Position numbers and translations under genes: made by a program
The notes under the pieces: model-generated
Database searches by the model: none
What the model saw: the letters and a program-made list of their open reading frames with translations, nothing else
What the model was told of the DNA's origin: nothing
Part shown: piece by piece, positions 60,057-64,000 of the stretch
How positions within the stretch are numbered: position 1 is the stretch's first letter
Layout of the letters: each line of letters opens with the position of its first letter
Source: Hydractinia symbiolongicarpus
Taxonomy: Eukaryota > Cnidaria > Hydrozoa > Anthoathecata > Hydractiniidae
DNA: 64,000 nucleotides
Direction: 5' to 3'
NCBI RefSeq assembly: GCF_029227915.1
Contig: NC_079881.1
Location: 8,866,001 to 8,930,000 of the forward strand

Positions 60057-63000
60057 AGAAAATTTTATTGTCGAATAGATAGCTGCAACAACTGAAGTTT
60101 TTATTTACACCGAAGTTGCGAGTACGTTATTTTCTGAAAAAAGACGTCACGCCTAAAATGCTTTATCGTTGTAAGTGCTCCACTGAATTTGCAACAACTT
60201 CTTTGTTTTAAATAAAACAGAAGCCACGTGTCCACTTCAGAACTTTCACGAGAGCTCATTCAGCATATAAAAAAATGTCGGGTTGCTGTAGCTGGGACAG
60301 GAATTACGACAGACTGTATCCTGCGTTTTTATTTCCACCCCTGTTGGGTAGCATAAAGTATGCACTAAGCGCTTTAATCCGTATGTGTGATATGGTTATA
60401 TCCTCAACATGGCGTTCAATGGCGGGTCCTTCAGCTAGTCTGCATTACTAAACCGTATCCTATCTGTATATGCGCAAATTCATAGTTGTTCTTTGGACAC
60501 AAGAAATTTGGTATAATTTATCGAAATTTTTACTGTTTAGGTTTCGGATCTTTTTTAACTCTTCTTTCCAGTTTATGTTATAAAAAATGTGATAATGTTG
60601 CATGTAAATGCAAATATTTTCAAAATAGTTTGAGCAAAGAAAGAATTAATTTTGTTCTACTACTGTAAGAGACAATTTTAAATTGCGGGAAACGTGCATG
60701 ACAATGTCATTAAAATGTAATTTTAACGTTGGTTTACCGACTTTTAGGGTTGGGTATACCAATAACTGCGATTGAAGAATTCTTACTGCTACTGATAAGC
60801 TGGTATTTCATTGATGATTGCTGCTGACCGTCAACGTTAAATTGTTTCAGAGTTCAAATTCTTGGTATCAGAACTAAGCAGGTCTCCTTTACCACTTTTA
60901 GCAAGCCTATTGTTACTACATCATTTGATAATAATTTTTTGCAACGGATGCCTGATATCGTTAGGGTTATTGATTTTCGCCATCACCACGCGGGGCGGAA
61001 TCTTTAAAATCGCCGGATGGAAGATAGATATATATATATATAGATATATAGAGACAGCACAGAGCCTGGAAGCCGCGGGTAGTTAGTCCTAGTATAGATA
61101 CTGTGTACTTTTTCAGTTTATTGCATGGTTTATAGGCTAATGGTTTTCAACCAATGACAATACAGTATTAACATTTACGACCCGTCCCAAAGTCGCAATT
61201 TTTTAGGTAGCCAGAAAGCCATTTTCTTGCTGGTGAAAGACTAGAACTGCTATATCTGCATTAAGAAAAACGACGAAAAAGATAATATTGAATTCCTGTC
61301 TGTTAAACGTTCCAGAACCAACCGAACATATCGAAAAGTTGAGCTAGGTATCACCTAGAACATTCCAAATAGCTAGCTAGCTAACATTGAAGAAATTTTA
61401 AATTTTGGTGGTGTGAATTATAGGTAATTAATATTTTAATTTAAAACTTCCCTATAGCTACAGTATTTTTCTAACTTAACAGGGAATAGATTTTTAAGTA
61501 TCTAGGCTAAATATATAAATCTTTAAGTAATTTACAAAGTTATGCCCATGCCATCATTTATGCTGACTGGGAAAAAATAAAGTATAGCTAGCTATATATG
61601 TACCACTTTTGCTAATTACATACCTTCCAACCCTGGAATCCTGTAAAATGGGAGATTGCGTGAACTTAGTTTAGAGTTTCTGTGAGGTGCTGCCATAGTT
61701 AGTGCCAAGGGAAAAAATTTAAGATTTTGAGCTTCTCTCTAGCTAGATCCTAACAAAAATTTTGCTGAGTTTAGAAGAGGTTGCTGATAAGCCGCAAACG
61801 CCCGCATAGGTAGACACGAATTTGGGAATTTTTCGAATTAAATTGGCCCAAAACCGCCCGCACTTTCACGAACTCGGCCGGAGCATTCCTGAAGTGCAAT
61901 TTCTTGTAACATCATGCAGAGTTCCGACTCACCGAAAACGCTGTGTATGTGAGGGCGGCCGCGGGCGTTTTTTTCGGGGTTTTTTTGGGGTTCTTTCGTC
62001 TGTAACCGCCCTAAAAAGCCTGGGTCTGTCCGAAACGGCCCGAAATGCAACGCGGGCAAGCTCCTTAAATTCTTACGAGAAGAAGGGAGGTGCTATTTTG
62101 TCGTCGTACTTACAGTTTATTATTTGTGGGATTTTATTACAGCTATTTATATAATAAATGTTATAAAAAACAGTCTTCCACTACCATTCCTCGACATTAA
62201 AAGAATAAATTATACATGGTAATAAATGTTTAAAAAATGTTGTTTCGGGTTGATTTCTGGTTTCTCCAGGCGAAATTTCAAGCTTTTGTTATATTGCCGG
62301 AACTCGACCGACAGCCCCATGGTTTCCAGCGAGTCGGCACCCTCGTTCACGCAGTCGATAGTTGAAAGAAGGAGCTTGAAGATAAGGACAAGTTCATTAA
62401 TATCAGACCATATTTTGATGATTTTTGGACATTGGTATCAGTAGTTTATCAGAAAATGTTTATGGAGAATAAGTTAAAAAAACAATTTGATTTTAGACTT
62501 AGCATTATAGTCAGAAGTTCCTGAATATGAAATCCCTGTTTCATAACAGCAAATATTAACATAGTTATTATCGTTTGTTTCAGGAACAATAAATTGATAA
62601 AAAATTAACAAGCCCAGAATTTTGAAATTGATAAAAAATGCTCTAAACTCCTTATTTTTATGAGTTATGTATTTTGCTTTGAATATGATGTTTTTAGGAA
62701 CTTTCTGAGCAATTTTGCATATTTTTTATTTCCAGGACACAAAATTGATAAAAATATAACACTTTAAAGCTGCAAAATTGTTAGGTTTTATCCGCTTGTG
62801 ACCCCAAAACAAAAAGAGACAAATAACTATTTTTTTGTACTTATTTTATATGAAAATACAGTTAACTGGAACAATACTGAATCCCAATACTGAATCCCTG
62901 AACATCCCATGTATAGCAAAAATGTGATAATTTTTTAACAAATCTGAATCGGGATATTTTTCTTTGCAAATACTGCACTTCTAGTTATTTTGTTATCAAA

Positions 63001-64000
63001 ATCCTGTCCAATTCATTCATACATAGTAAACATAGTATGGTAAACATACATAGTAAACATTTTCAACCATATGTGGCAGTAACCATTTATGCACTCAATA
63101 CTCAATGAGTCTACCATAACAGTCTAAAAAAACTTAAAAGGGCAATAATAAAGTAGAGTTTGGTTATGTAAATAGTTAAGATTTTATCATTTTATTACCC
63201 CTAAAATTGTTTTTAGGCATTATTAAATAAGACTTAATATGATTTTAATGCTCTTTACAAAATACAGGACATTTATATCTAATTGATAATGAGTATCATT
63301 CTGACATTTTAATAATTTTCTTTTGTTAAAAATTTATCAGTATATTGTTCAAATACTCTGATAAATTTGTGTCCTGAAATTTTTTTTTAGTGAATATATT
63401 ATTAAAGAGTGCTTTAAATAGGATAAGGAGATTGAAAACACAAGGATAACCAAGATAAATTACTAACAATGTTACTTTTATATCAAAATCATGTACCACA
63501 ACAGGTTTTTTTACTATTTTGACCAACTTAGCTTTTGAAGAACAAGCATACGCAGCATCCCTCAAAATTTTAGCAAACTAGGTGGATTTATAAACAAATT
63601 ATGAGGAAATTTTTCTTTTCTGCTTTTTTGCAATGTCCAAATCGGTGTCTGATATTTATGAACTTGTCCATAAAGAAGTTAATATATCAGTTTTTTATCA
63701 AGTAAATCTTATTGAAAACTATCGAAAACAGTTCTTTTTAGAACTTCGCTACCATATATTATATAAGTTTATTTTTTAATTTTCTGAATCATTATATATT
63801 ATTTGGGTCTATACAGGTTTTTGTCGGGCAAATACTTGAGGTTTTTTTCAAAACACCGAACTTGCTCGAAAACACCTGCACTTTTTACGGCATATGCAGC
63901 TTATTGACACCCTTGTTTGTTAAGGGGCTTTTGAAAAGATTTTTGGGCCCTGTTTGTGGGATATCGCCGTGCACTGTATTTCACGGACGGAAATCCGCTA
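60057..64000. other. Right-hand intergenic region
   Basis: No complete gene. The minus strand at about 62217-62445 holds an open segment without a start codon (DCVNEGADSLETMGLSVEF, then RLEKPEINPKQ) whose codons are richer in G+C than its surroundings. Another minus frame at 63326-63565 begins MRDAAYACSSKAKLVKIVKK. A G+C-rich patch lies at about 61840-62070. Any of these could be transposon or exon fragments. Confidence 0.35.

Overview
The window is AT-rich, intron-bearing animal DNA full of simple repeats and small transposon relics. Gene content (a metazoan RNase H2 catalytic subunit, ARL2BP, a Cys-loop receptor, a rhodopsin-class GPCR and secreted mucin-like proteins) together with the repeat style points to a cnidarian, most likely a hydrozoan. 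That assignment is an inference from overall character, not from a diagnostic marker.

Left part (1-16 kb): gene-poor. It holds an (AAAT)n tract, two copies of a dispersed repeat, a decayed LINE with a second LINE scrap, a tRNA-headed SINE, two terminal-inverted-repeat elements (one with TA and one with TTAA duplications), two adjacent minisatellites, and one intronless GPCR on the minus strand. Middle left (16.1-22.1 kb): a complete 7-exon Cys-loop receptor subunit on the plus strand. 22-28.5 kb: a 3.1-kb hAT-like element and tandem arrays of short Helitron-like monomers.

28.9-30.5 kb (minus) and 57.4-58.8 kb (plus) carry two related three-exon genes. Each has a signal peptide, a Ser/Thr- or Gly-rich stalk, an eight-cysteine WxxW domain and a hydrophobic GPI-type tail, with identical intron phases. 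Between them lie an 8-exon RNase H2 subunit A gene (34.5-41.1 kb, minus), a 3-exon gene joining a transposase-like core to an OTU protease and a cysteine-rich CXC-like tail (42.7-46.9 kb, minus), a single-coding-exon ARL2BP (49.3 kb, plus), and a short unrecognised gene at 55.3-55.5 kb with RFX X-box motifs upstream.

The genes do not form one pathway. ARL2BP and the X-box gene may both be ciliary. Several start codons sit within 20 bases of a good splice acceptor, which would fit either 5' UTR introns or the spliced-leader trans-splicing known in hydrozoans. All exon joins were made by reading splice sites and phases by eye; there is no transcript evidence.
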